From a virus: 39,305 nucleotides of DNA. Positions within the stretch are counted from its first letter, which is position 1. Each line of letters opens with the position of its first letter. The DNA is taken from positions 1-39,305 of IMG/VR virus record IMGVR_UViG_3300008261_002369; one strand, 5' to 3'. A model generated the notes under the pieces. The model saw only the letters and a program-made list of their open reading frames with translations, was not told the origin of the DNA and did no database searches. A program made the translations under genes and the position numbers. Below are positions 24,717 through 32,230 of this stretch, piece after piece.

Positions 24717-25325
24717 ATGGATTATAAAAACATAATAGCCGCTGGATTAAATTTGGACATCGATTACAAAAAAATGTCTCAGGAGTTATTAGCGGCCATG
24801 CACTCGGATAAATGTGTACCATTTTCATATCCTGCAGAACGAGGGTCTAAAGAAGAGGTTACTGCGTATTCATTATTTTTACGCAATAGCACAGCCCCTA
24901 TTGAGTATAGTTATAGGGGTGCCAAGTCCGGAACTATTGATTCATATGAATGGTGCAACTTGGAAATACCGTATACACAGTCTATACTTGAATCGTTACC
25001 TTTTCAAAAGTTAACTGCTGTGCGTGTTGTATACTTTCCAGATGTTCCGTGTGTCGAACACACAGATTGGGATAATAGTGACGATCATCTGCATACTTTA
25101 GGGTTGAGTATTATTCCCTCTACGGCTAACACATGGTGTGAAGTTTGGAGTGAAAAATTAAACGAGTACGTATCTATCCCTGGTAATGCTATGTTATTAA
25201 ACGATTCTATAAAACACAGAGTCCCTAAAGGTCTAGGGACTCGAATTACTATGCGTGTATTTGGGGAAGTTGATTACAAATGGTTCGAGGATAAAATCAT
25301 CCCCGAGCATTGTTACTATCGTTAA
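24717..25325 (+). CDS. 2OG-Fe(II) oxygenase, AspH-like
   Basis: 202 residues. Ligand candidates are H115-T-D117 (CVEHTDWDN), H167 (SIKHRVPKG) and R176, on strands AVRVVYFPD, TLGLSIIPS and TRITMRVFG. It is a single-gene plus-strand unit between two minus-strand operons, with a late-promoter-like motif directly before its ATG. It shares its stop (TTAA at 25322-25325) with the convergent tail-fibre-like gene. Function is inferred from the jelly-roll pattern only. Confidence 0.8.
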   Translation: MDYKNIIAAGLNLDIDYKKMSQELLAAMHSDKCVPFSYPAERGSKEEVTAYSLFLRNSTAPIEYSYRGAKSGTIDSYEWCNLEIPYTQSILESLPFQKLTAVRVVYFPDVPCVEHTDWDNSDDHLHTLGLSIIPSTANTWCEVWSEKLNEYVSIPGNAMLLNDSIKHRVPKGLGTRITMRVFGEVDYKWFEDKIIPEHCYYR

Positions 25326-26989
25326 CCTAGTACTACCCAACCAGCTGAACCACCACCTCTATAGCCTTTAAACTCATTAGTAGTTGAATCGTATACAATC
25401 CATCCTGCGACTGGGCTTGTCGGTAAACTTCCAGTAGCATAACTTGTTGCTTTGAAAATTGGAGCAGATAAAACTCCTTTGCTGTCGTAGGTTAGTATAT
25501 TGACACCACCGGCATTATTTCCAGTAACAATAGATAATTTAGATCCTGGGTTATCGTCGCTTAGGGTCGCAGTAGATTCCCATTCTGCAAAGAATGTTGC
25601 GGCAGATTTAAAAGCATTAACAGCATAGCCCTGTATATTAAAACCGCCAAGTTTGTCACTCGCCGCAGTTGTTGTTGGAACAGCAACAGTTCCTTTGGAT
25701 GCTTTAATACCATAGAAAGGCATGCCACCAGAGGAGCCTGTGGTTAATGTTTTAATCTCAAAAGGTTCAGAATTACTGCTAGTCAACGTTGACGTAGCGG
25801 TACCAATATTAATAGTACTATTAGTGAATGTATAATCACCTAAACTAACTTGGGTAGCTGTGCTAATAGCCACGCCACCAATTGTAGATCCGGCTGGAAT
25901 ATTAACAAGGCCGCCAGCGGAAGAAATTGTTCCGTTACCAGGTAACGTCAATATACCATTGTTTCCAAACGACCATGTTCTAGTAGTAGAACTACCGAAT
26001 GTATATATGTCGACACCTGTTAATTTTGCTGAAACACCAATTGTCGAGTCGTAAGTGGTAATGCCAATATTCTTTGTAGGAGCAGCTTTTATGTATGATA
26101 TAGCACCAGAAGTAGAAGATGTGATTTCTACACCGTCGGCTAGTGTTAAATTGCCATTAGATTCTAATGAAATATCATTTAAACCGTTAATTAAAGTATT
26201 AATTGATATATTGGCACTACCGTTAAAGTTTACACTATTGATTGTTCTGGTATTTTGTAACGTAGTTGCAGTACTGGCATTACCGAATGTATTACCACTT
26301 AGATCACCAACGAATCCACCGGCTGCTGTTATAGTTCTTGTTCGAGCATTTAACATCAACGTACTGTCATCACCTACAATATTAATATTGTAATTCATGC
26401 CTGCAATGACGCCGTCGCCGGTACTAGTGCCTGTACCGATTACTACACCGTTTACAGTTGACCCGGCAGGTAAATTAACTGCTGAACCCGAAGCTGTAAT
26501 TGTTGCTCCGCCAAGTTTGATGCTAGACCCGCTTAGATACAAATCTCTAAATTTGTAAGATGAACTACCTAAGTCATACGTTTCAGTAGCATTAGGAATA
26601 ATATGACCTTGAACAGTTCCGCTTAGATTAATTTTTCCAGCAAGTGCATCAACTAAAATTGTAGAATCTTCGCCAACTAATGTACCTTTGAATGCGTCTG
26701 CTCTAATAGTTCCTGCGTAGTTTGAAATTTCTATATCTACGGCTGCACTAACTAGTTTTGTTGTGCTGTTATAACTAAATGTAATGCCAGTGTGAGAGCC
26801 GCCAGTAAACATGGCAGCAGTAAAATCTTTAATATCTTGTTGGGGAAGATTAGCAATGGCCACACCGCCCGCGGTTACTCCATTACCTATGTACAAGGCC
26901 CCGGTATCTGTAATATAGACAAGTTCACCGGAAGCATAGGTTTTGCTTGCTCTTTGACTCGCGAGTCCTCTTCGTAATTGTAAAGGCAT
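25322..26989 (-). CDS. Phage tail-fibre-like structural protein
   Basis: 555 residues. The N-terminus MPLQLRRGLASQR followed by GELVYITDTGALYIGNG is typical of marine phage fibre and neck-fibre proteins. The rest is Gly/Ser/Thr/Asn-rich beta-repeat sequence with recurrent motifs such as LPAGSTVNGVVIG, IPAGSTIGGVAI and YDLGSSSYKFRDLYL. The C-terminus SPVAGWIVYDSTTNEFKGY is a common phage tail-fibre ending. It probably binds the host surface or decorates the virion. It has GGAGTG as ribosome binding site and CATAAATA 30 nt upstream, as expected for a late gene. Confidence 0.85.
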   Translation of the reverse strand: MPLQLRRGLASQRASKTYASGELVYITDTGALYIGNGVTAGGVAIANLPQQDIKDFTAAMFTGGSHTGITFSYNSTTKLVSAAVDIEISNYAGTIRADAFKGTLVGEDSTILVDALAGKINLSGTVQGHIIPNATETYDLGSSSYKFRDLYLSGSSIKLGGATITASGSAVNLPAGSTVNGVVIGTGTSTGDGVIAGMNYNINIVGDDSTLMLNARTRTITAAGGFVGDLSGNTFGNASTATTLQNTRTINSVNFNGSANISINTLINGLNDISLESNGNLTLADGVEITSSTSGAISYIKAAPTKNIGITTYDSTIGVSAKLTGVDIYTFGSSTTRTWSFGNNGILTLPGNGTISSAGGLVNIPAGSTIGGVAISTATQVSLGDYTFTNSTINIGTATSTLTSSNSEPFEIKTLTTGSSGGMPFYGIKASKGTVAVPTTTAASDKLGGFNIQGYAVNAFKSAATFFAEWESTATLSDDNPGSKLSIVTGNNAGGVNILTYDSKGVLSAPIFKATSYATGSLPTSPVAGWIVYDSTTNEFKGYRGGGSAGWVVLG

Positions 26990-27019
26990 TCTAGCACTCC
27001 TGATTTTTCAATTATGTTG

Positions 27020-27027
27020 TATTTATG
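27020..27027 (-). promoter_or_regulatory. T4-late-like promoter motif CATAAATA for the tail-fibre gene
   Basis: The motif ends 30 nt before the ATG at 26989, with a Shine-Dalgarno in the leader. A structural gene behind it agrees with a late-promoter role. Confidence 0.6.
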
Positions 27028-27054
27028 CCGGTGCTCAACATATAAACCTAGAAA

Positions 27055-27090
27055 AAACAGTCAAAAAGATAGGGCTCTAAGAGCCCTATC
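27055..27090 (-). terminator. Intrinsic terminator after the metallophosphatase gene
   Basis: A perfect 10-bp stem (GATAGGGCTC / GAGCCCTATC, 3-nt loop, 27068-27090) is followed on the minus strand by TTTTTGACTGTTTTTT. It stands 5 bp after the stop of the gene at 27096. Confidence 0.9.
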
Positions 27091-27095
27091 TTGTA

Positions 27096-27701
27096 CTACA
27101 TTGTAGGTCCATTACCGTTCTTAAAGCCTACTACACCACCTTCTGCTTCGATGCGTTTGATAACATCTTCAAACAAAATAGGTGCAAAGTCTGGGATTTG
27201 TTCCACACATACGCAATGATACCTAACATCGATTTCGTCACTGTATAATGTAGCACCTGTTTTAGCATCAACACCACGAGCTTTCAACACACGATTTGTG
27301 TGTAAGTGTCCGTGGATGTTAACACCGAAACGACCTAAACTTGCTTCGTGCAAGGGAATATGACTTAAAATCATTCCATTCATAACATGGTAAGCACGTA
27401 ATTCTCGGAAGTATTCGCGGTACTCGTCGTCTCGAAAAATGTCATGGTTACCTCGGATCAACACTTTGTCTCCGTTTAAACGAGCTAAAGTTTTTAAACT
27501 TTTACGATTGATAACAACATCACCCAAGTGGTAGACTTTGTCGTTGGGTCGAACGCGATCGTTCCAAGCGGCAATCATGGCTTCGTCCATTTCGTCTGGA
27601 TCAGTCCACGGGCGAATTTTTGTTACTCCGTCTGCTTCGGTAAAGCGGCAAACACCCGAGTGACCAAAGTGTGTATCGCTTACTAAAAATACTGCTGGCA
27701 T
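27096..27701 (-). CDS. Calcineurin-like metallophosphatase
   Basis: 201 residues from ATG 27701, which has AGGGGG upstream; the frame is open further upstream but that part overlaps the preceding gene. Metal-binding motifs are in order: SDTHFGH (D9, H11), HLGDVV, IRGNHD, LSHIPLH and IHGHLHTN. Enzymes of this type hydrolyse phosphoesters of nucleotides or small molecules; T4-like phages often carry one. It is the last gene of the early-type unit that starts at the promoter at 28306 and ends at a strong terminator. Confidence 0.92.
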   Translation of the reverse strand: MPAVFLVSDTHFGHSGVCRFTEADGVTKIRPWTDPDEMDEAMIAAWNDRVRPNDKVYHLGDVVINRKSLKTLARLNGDKVLIRGNHDIFRDDEYREYFRELRAYHVMNGMILSHIPLHEASLGRFGVNIHGHLHTNRVLKARGVDAKTGATLYSDEIDVRYHCVCVEQIPDFAPILFEDVIKRIEAEGGVVGFKNGNGPTM

Positions 27702-27717
27702 AATGCCCCCTATTCTT

Positions 27718-27918
27718 TTAAATTCTTCGTTTTTTCCAAGTATAATCAACACCGTCTGGGCATTTGCCGTCAACAATGCTGTCTGCCCCAAACTTGCCTA
27801 CAAGTTCCATTCCATTAACTTGAATAGTAACAAATTCTCCAGTTACTTTAGCCCATGCCATTGCCAGGGCTAATGTTTCAAATTCTTGTGTTTTTGTTTT
27901 GCTTTTTACTTCTATCAT
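27718..27918 (-). CDS. Small protein of unknown function
   Basis: 66 residues from ATG 27918 (MIEVKSKTKTQ). It has an alternating beta-type pattern (FVTIQVNGMELVGKFG) and a basic C-terminus (YTWKKRRI). No family recognised. A longer reading from a TTG at 27957 would start inside the terminator hairpin and is less likely. The ATG has no Shine-Dalgarno and lies 6 nt after a sigma-70-type -10, so the transcript may be leaderless. It lies 16 bp upstream of the metallophosphatase start. Confidence 0.65.
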   Translation of the reverse strand: MIEVKSKTKTQEFETLALAMAWAKVTGEFVTIQVNGMELVGKFGADSIVDGKCPDGVDYTWKKRRI

Positions 27919-27924
27919 TTGTCT

Positions 27925-27953
27925 ATTGTAACACCAAAAAGAAACCCCGTCAA
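27925..27953 (-). promoter_or_regulatory. Sigma-70-type promoter inside a terminator hairpin
   Basis: On the minus strand TTGACG (27953-27948), 17 bp, TACAAT (27930-27925). Each hexamer has one mismatch. The -35 lies in the loop and 3' stem of the terminator at 27935-27969. The expected start site coincides with the ATG at 27918. Confidence 0.5.
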
Positions 27954-27969
27954 CCAAAATTAACGGGGT
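27935..27969 (-). terminator. Intrinsic terminator after the DksA/TraR-like gene
   Basis: A 7-bp stem (ACCCCGT / ACGGGGT) with a 12-nt loop is followed on the minus strand by TTTCTTTTT. It lies 21 bp after the stop at 27990. Confidence 0.75.
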
Positions 27970-27989
27970 GTTGTTTAGATGCCACAGGC

Positions 27990-28241
27990 TTACCCGTAAT
28001 TTTTCTTAAGTCTATCTAATAAATTTTGGCAATCAATACAGGTCTTGCAACCACGTAGTGCCTGTTGTCTTGCTAAAGGAATCTCTTCACCGCATTCGTC
28101 ACAGTGACTTTGACTGGGGCCTGTTGGAATAGCAGCCCGAACTCGTGCTACCGCATCTGCGTTAGCAGTCACTGACAGCAATTGAGCCATGTCGGCTTCT
28201 TCTAAATTGTCACCTTGAATGCTTTCGTATTCTTTAATCAT
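27990..28241 (-). CDS. DksA/TraR-family zinc-finger protein
   Basis: 83 residues from ATG 28241, preceded by GAAGGAAG. The C4 zinc finger is CDECGEEIPLARQQAL then GCKTCIDCQ (CxxC-x17-CxxC, from C47), which is the DksA/TraR signature. The N-terminal half is helical and short, as in plasmid and phage TraR. Such proteins bind the secondary channel of bacterial RNA polymerase and can mimic DksA plus ppGpp. A perfect sigma-70 promoter lies ~37 nt upstream and a terminator follows, so it is an early-type single transcript. A TTG at 28256 is an unlikely alternative start. Confidence 0.88.
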   Translation of the reverse strand: MIKEYESIQGDNLEEADMAQLLSVTANADAVARVRAAIPTGPSQSHCDECGEEIPLARQQALRGCKTCIDCQNLLDRLKKNYG

Positions 28242-28277
28242 ACATTCTTCCTTCAACTTTATGTTTTTACATTAAAT

Positions 28278-28306
28278 ATTATAGCATCATTTTGCGTGTG
28301 TGTCAA
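28278..28306 (-). promoter_or_regulatory. Perfect sigma-70 promoter
   Basis: On the minus strand TTGACA (28306-28301), 17-bp spacer, TATAAT (28283-28278): full consensus. It drives the DksA/TraR-like gene with a leader of about 30 nt. Confidence 0.9.
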
Positions 28307-28339
28307 GTGGGGATATCGGTATATTATTTACTAATAAAT

Positions 28340-28415
<76 letters not shown>

Positions 28416-28422
28416 ATAATAC

Positions 28423-28497
28423 TGGTCCGGCGACCAGGAATCGAACCTGGATTAATAGCTTAGAAGGCTACTGTTCTATCCGTTGAACTATCGCCAG
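28423..28497 (-). tRNA. tRNA-Arg (TCT)
   Basis: Acceptor CTGGCGA/TCGCCGG, anticodon loop CTTCTAA, T-arm CCAGG TTCGATT CCTGG, encoded CCA. It reads AGA, a codon typical of AT-rich phage genes. Confidence 0.95.
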
Positions 28498-28501
28498 AGA
28501 A

Positions 28502-29080
28502 TTATTGATATTCTATATCCGCCGCAATAATAAATCTATAATCGGCACTCTGAACTATGCCTGGCCTATGCCATTGATCACTAGGATAAATTAACCAAGT
28601 GTAATCACTAGGACGTACAAAAAACTTTTCGTCACCGTCTGGTCCGTTAGGAGCCATTTCAGTACCGCAAGTATCTCGATTCTTAACATCTTGCGGAATA
28701 TGCAAATACATAATACCACTCATCATTTTACTATCTGGATTTTTTGGGTGCCAATGATTGTGCCAATATGTATCTCGATTTTCTACTGTATCTAAATTGG
28801 TCATAAATGACCAAGCCATCATTTCAGATACTCGAACCTCGCGGCCCAAATACATGAATACACTGAATAAGAAACTCATTCGATACTTTAACCAAACAGC
28901 TTCGGGTCTGCTGAAGATATTTTCTTGTGTCTGGTATGGTGGACTATTTTTAAAATAGTTGCCAGCGGCAATTATCTGTTTAACAATATCTATTGCTGTT
29001 TGATTGTCTTGCTCTGTAATCGTGGAACTAAAATCAAACTTGCGAAAAACATCGTTAGAATCGATAACAGTATCAGGCAT
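28502..29080 (-). CDS. 2OG-Fe(II) oxygenase (PF13759-like)
   Basis: 192 residues from ATG 29080, which overlaps the upstream stop by 8 bp. The motif H107-N-H109-W-H111, then SGIMYLHIP, and WHRPG (H171) with R182 and FIIAAD match the 2OG-FeII_Oxy_5 pattern HxHxH...SGxxYL...H...R, common in T4-like marine phages. Substrate unknown. It is coupled to a relative (29073) and followed by tRNA-Arg and tRNA-Gly after its stop, so mRNA and tRNAs share a transcript. Confidence 0.85.
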   Translation of the reverse strand: MPDTVIDSNDVFRKFDFSSTITEQDNQTAIDIVKQIIAAGNYFKNSPPYQTQENIFSRPEAVWLKYRMSFLFSVFMYLGREVRVSEMMAWSFMTNLDTVENRDTYWHNHWHPKNPDSKMMSGIMYLHIPQDVKNRDTCGTEMAPNGPDGDEKFFVRPSDYTWLIYPSDQWHRPGIVQSADYRFIIAADIEYQ

Positions 29081-29690
29081 AGTCAATATTTCCCGATACA
29101 GCAATACGATATCCATCTGAACTGTAAAACGGATTGACTGAATGGGTCATTGGGCCGGGAAATACTACAATTTTATTTTCAAAGGTAGAATCTACTGGAA
29201 TAACCCAAGGACGAATACGTCCTAGCGCATCTGTATAATGGAAATTAAATGAAGGTATAGTGTTAATATATTTGTCTTGAGTTGAACAGTATTCTTGTTC
29301 TTCCGCAATAGTGTATGGCACTTGTACCCAAAGAGCGAAACTGAACAAGCCTTGATGAGTGTGTCCGGTAAAGAATTCATGCTTAATTTGAAAGTTAACC
29401 CATGCTGTAGAAATAGCATACTGGTGCTCACCTTTCAACCCAAAATCAAAAACCTTTTGATATTCTGTTACTAGCGGAACTACTGCATCGAAGATTGCAG
29501 GCAGCGATTTTGTCAGTGTGTATTCTTTTTTGATATTGCCAGCATGACTGTGATGTATTTGTTCAGCAGTGTCAAAGTTGGCCTGTATGTCTGCAATTTC
29601 TGCTTTGATAGTACTTACTTCTTCTTCGGACAGCGTAGCGCCTACAAATCCCAAATTAGGAAAGTTGCCATAATAATGTTCAGTGCTCAT
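29073..29690 (-). CDS. 2OG-Fe(II) oxygenase (PF13759-like)
   Basis: 205 residues. H110-T-H112 (FTGHTHQG), FALWVQVPY, GPMTHSVNPF (H183) and R195 with IAVSGNIDY fit the same phage oxygenase family as the neighbour at 28502. Here the acidic ligand position is Gln or His rather than Asp, as is typical of the HxH variant. Start ATG 29690; tRNA-Gly (TCC) ends 13 nt upstream. Function unknown. Confidence 0.8.
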   Translation of the reverse strand: MSTEHYYGNFPNLGFVGATLSEEEVSTIKAEIADIQANFDTAEQIHHSHAGNIKKEYTLTKSLPAIFDAVVPLVTEYQKVFDFGLKGEHQYAISTAWVNFQIKHEFFTGHTHQGLFSFALWVQVPYTIAEEQEYCSTQDKYINTIPSFNFHYTDALGRIRPWVIPVDSTFENKIVVFPGPMTHSVNPFYSSDGYRIAVSGNIDYA

Positions 29691-29703
29691 TGTGTCCTTT
29701 GTA

Positions 29704-29777
29704 TGGAGCGGAGTGAGAGAATCGAACTCTCGACCGAAGATTGGAAATCTGCTGTTTTACCATTAAACTAACCCCGC
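29704..29777 (-). tRNA. tRNA-Gly (TCC)
   Basis: Acceptor GCGGGGT/ACTCCGC, anticodon loop TTTCCAA, T-arm GAGAG TTCGATT CTCTC, discriminator T, encoded CCA. Confidence 0.95.
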
Positions 29778-29796
29778 ATTGTTCTTTTATTTAATC

Positions 29797-30390
29797 TTAC
29801 TTCTGTTTGTAGTTGATATTCATGACTACACGACGATCTGATTCTGTCGGAGTAGTACCACTATGATAATGTAATCCATTGAAAATAACTAATCTATTTG
29901 CCTTTGGTGTAATCTCTGCTTTAACTGTTAATTTGTGTTTGATAGACTTGCATAGTTGCACTGAACCAATACCCAATCCCGGCTTGAATTTTTCATTGTA
30001 TATAATAGTATCACCGTCGGCATCATTTATGTATAACAAAACTGTTTGATGAGTATTATCAAAATCAACATGTGGTTGTGTGATATATGACTTATCTGCA
30101 GTTGTATTACAAATTATTCTTACCCTGCCTATTTCAACACAGGGTTCATTATTGTTAGCTAATACTTTAGATAATTCAGACTCGATTAGTGAATACAGTT
30201 CGGGAGTAAATTTTTGTTCTAATCCCGAGTCAGCAACAGTGTGTACCCACCCAATTAAAAAACTATTTTCATTAGAACCGTCATCTTCATTGACTCTGCG
30301 GCCGTAATGCCAATCAAATCCAAATCCAAGAATTTCTTCTTGTATTTTTTTGAATATACTTTCTGAAAATGCGTTATCAATTATTATCAT
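29797..30390 (-). CDS. 2OG-Fe(II) oxygenase, prolyl-4-hydroxylase-like
   Basis: 197 residues. Ligands are H107-V-D109 (TQPHVDFD) and H174 or H176 (GLHYHSGTTP), with 2OG-binding Arg at 186/187 (SDRRVVMNIN). YINDADGDTIIY is shared with the protein at 616. The ATG lies only 5 nt after the CCA end of tRNA-Pro and has no Shine-Dalgarno, so 3' processing of the tRNA would leave an almost leaderless mRNA. Confidence 0.88.
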   Translation of the reverse strand: MIIIDNAFSESIFKKIQEEILGFGFDWHYGRRVNEDDGSNENSFLIGWVHTVADSGLEQKFTPELYSLIESELSKVLANNNEPCVEIGRVRIICNTTADKSYITQPHVDFDNTHQTVLLYINDADGDTIIYNEKFKPGLGIGSVQLCKSIKHKLTVKAEITPKANRLVIFNGLHYHSGTTPTESDRRVVMNINYKQK

Positions 30391-30395
30391 GTTAT

Positions 30396-30472
30396 TGGTC
30401 GGAGTACAAGGATTCGAACCTTGGACCCCCTGGTCCCAAACCAGGTGCGCTACCAGACTGCGCTACACTCCG
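30396..30472 (-). tRNA. tRNA-Pro (TGG)
   Basis: Acceptor CGGAGTG/TACTCCG, anticodon stem CCTGG/CCAGG around TTTGGGA, T-arm CAAGG TTCGAAT CCTTG, encoded CCA. Confidence 0.96.
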
Positions 30473-30478
30473 AATTTT

Positions 30479-31228
30479 TTACTTAAATCCAAACGGACAT
30501 TTAGATTCTTCTTTTTGATTATGCAATGCTCTATGCTGTCCGGCCCACATGCTTTTGCGTGTGTATGCGTTAGACATTTTTGCATATTCTGTATCGTCGA
30601 TTAGATGACATTTTACATCTACTTCTTTTTCAGATAACGGAATTAAATGTACTAGAGGATCACCTGCATTAAAAGTAACAGTAGATCCTTTTTTAATGAA
30701 AACATTTAGATGCGTATTATATTGTGCTTTAAAATCAAGTACAGCTGATAGTGCATGATACGTTTGGTGACGATCAGTATTATTATAGGTACATTGATTC
30801 CATGTAAAATTAACACCGGTCTTTTCTTTAATTAACCAAGGGCTAGAAATCTTTACATGTTGAAACCCTTTGTACAGGCTATCCCAATACATAAACGGAG
30901 GATGAGGATTAGCATCTAAGTCATTCATAGGATCGTGCTTGTAAAACAATCCATCAGTCATCATTTCAATTTTGAAGTCACTCCAACAAGGCATTATAAA
31001 CCCAGTAGTAAACAAGTTAACAATACCAACGCATCGCTTTGCTGTTGGCACAGGAATGGTTTCTTTACTTTTTGGGTCCTGAAGTGACTTTACATCAACT
31101 AACGGTGGCAGTTGTCGCCATTCTTTAGGAGCATATTTGTGTGCATGATCAATTTTGAATAGATCATATATTGCCGGATTGTTAATAAAACAATCAACTG
31201 TTATTTTTTTACGTTTGATAAAAAACAT
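30479..31228 (-). CDS. Phage protein of unknown function
   Basis: 249 residues, family not named. It is hydrophilic, with no signal or membrane segment. Features: a conserved-looking APKEWRQLPPL, a Trp/aromatic-rich centre (MPCWSDFKIEM, FTWNQCTYNN), a beta-type region (HLNVFIKKGSTVTFNAGDPL) that could be a cupin-like barrel, and a basic C-terminus ending KCPFGFK. GAGGACAT is a good ribosome binding site 13 nt after tRNA-fMet, and tRNA-Pro begins 6 nt after the stop, so the gene is bracketed by tRNAs. Confidence 0.7.
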   Translation of the reverse strand: MFFIKRKKITVDCFINNPAIYDLFKIDHAHKYAPKEWRQLPPLVDVKSLQDPKSKETIPVPTAKRCVGIVNLFTTGFIMPCWSDFKIEMMTDGLFYKHDPMNDLDANPHPPFMYWDSLYKGFQHVKISSPWLIKEKTGVNFTWNQCTYNNTDRHQTYHALSAVLDFKAQYNTHLNVFIKKGSTVTFNAGDPLVHLIPLSEKEVDVKCHLIDDTEYAKMSNAYTRKSMWAGQHRALHNQKEESKCPFGFK

Positions 31229-31241
31229 TATGTCCTCGAAT

Positions 31242-31317
31242 TGGTTGCGGGAGCCGGATTCGAACCGACGACCTTCAGCTTATGAGACTGACGAAATGCC
31301 AACTTTTCCATCCCGCG
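31242..31317 (-). tRNA. Initiator-type tRNA-Met (CAT)
   Basis: Anticodon loop CTCATAA. C1 faces A72 (unpaired) and the D-stem has A11-U24, both initiator marks. The T-arm GTCGG TTCGAAT CCGGC is canonical and CCA is encoded. The usual three G-C pairs at 29-31/39-41 are replaced by A-U, G-C and U-G. Confidence 0.9.
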
Positions 31318-31656
31318 ATAACTTTATAGAGGCTCTCTGTGGCGCTTGAATCCTTGACGGCCCTACTCTTCGTGGCACCTCTTGCGTCGACCGGTATCAT
31401 AGCAAGTTCAGTGTAGTTCCATTGTAGCCGCTCAAAGAGCTTTTATAAAGTGTCTAGCTACTCACACCACATGAGCCCTAGACTGAGCTGTTACTCTGTC
31501 CATAACGTTTATTCTTATGGGAAGGTGTTAGACCTCACCTACGGTTTTTTCCTAGGCCCCTAAGGAGGGCTGTGTGGTAAGTCCGTATGTACCAAGTTGT
31601 CGTTAAGGAACTCAACCATCACCTAACTCTTTAACGCTGAGTTAACGCGGGGTTTA
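31318..31656 (-). ncRNA. Non-coding, structured stretch (candidate phage RNA)
   Basis: No open reading frame of note in 339 bp between the fMet tRNA and the gene at 31657. It is rich in hairpins: GTCTAG/CTAGAC enclosing CTCA/TGAG (31452-31483), GCTC-AAA-GAGC (31430-31440), AGGTG/CACCT and CCTA/TAGG pairs around 31524-31556. T4 has stable RNAs C and D beside its tRNA genes, so a stable phage RNA is possible. No tRNA, tmRNA or RNase P signature was found. Strand is assumed from neighbours. Confidence 0.35.
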
Positions 31657-32229
31657 TTACAGCAGGCCTTCGACCTTTAGCAATTCGTTTACATCGTCAC
31701 TGAGGGGAATCTCAGTTTTAATGTTGAGCTCAAGAATCTCATCATTGATTTTCTGTTTTTGCTTCTTGAGATTTTGAACCTCTGCTTTTGCCATTTTGAT
31801 CTGTTCTTGGCTTACAACACTAGTAGATACCGTATCATCACGACCATACAAACTTGCACGACTTTCGTCCTTGCGATTACGAATCTTATCCAACTTACCT
31901 ACTAATACTTGTTCTTCCATCATTGGAGAAAGAGCAGTAATGTCTTCAAGTTGATTGATACGCTTGTCCACGAAGGCAGCAGTTGCTAATTTTAAATCAA
32001 TTCCTGAACTAGCATTGGCTGTGCCAACAAGTCCACGAATGTTGTATAACGCCAACAACAGTTTTTGACGACGTGCATCGTTTTCAAACAGCATGGTGTT
32101 TGCAGTCTGCAATGTAATTGCAGGATCTTGAAATTCATTGATTTCAATATTGGTGGTGATCTTAATGTTGCGAATAGCTTCATTGATCAAGTTCTGCAAG
32201 ACGTTTGCCTTGCGTAACGAAATATTCAT
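31657..32229 (-). CDS. Coiled-coil phage protein of unknown function
   Basis: 190 residues. Helical and charged: the start MNISLRKANVLQNLINEAI, a central KLDKIRN with SLYGRDDTVSTS, and a C-terminal coiled coil (QIKMAKAEVQNLKKQKQKI then NDEILELN). The layout is that of a conserved family in T4-like environmental phages whose role is not known to me. It starts 1 bp after the omega-like gene with AGGAGATAAA as ribosome binding site, so the two are one operon. Confidence 0.75.
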   Translation of the reverse strand: MNISLRKANVLQNLINEAIRNIKITTNIEINEFQDPAITLQTANTMLFENDARRQKLLLALYNIRGLVGTANASSGIDLKLATAAFVDKRINQLEDITALSPMMEEQVLVGKLDKIRNRKDESRASLYGRDDTVSTSVVSQEQIKMAKAEVQNLKKQKQKINDEILELNIKTEIPLSDDVNELLKVEGLL

Positions 32230-32230
32230 T

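Noticed and set aside
25860-26393. Plus-strand open frames opposite the tail-fibre-like gene
   Set aside because: Low-complexity antisense shadows of the Gly/Ser/Thr repeats, without ribosome binding sites or recognisable motifs.
31318-31656. RNase P RNA, tmRNA or group I intron in the gene-free stretch
   Set aside because: None of the conserved core motifs of these RNAs could be found on either strand by eye.
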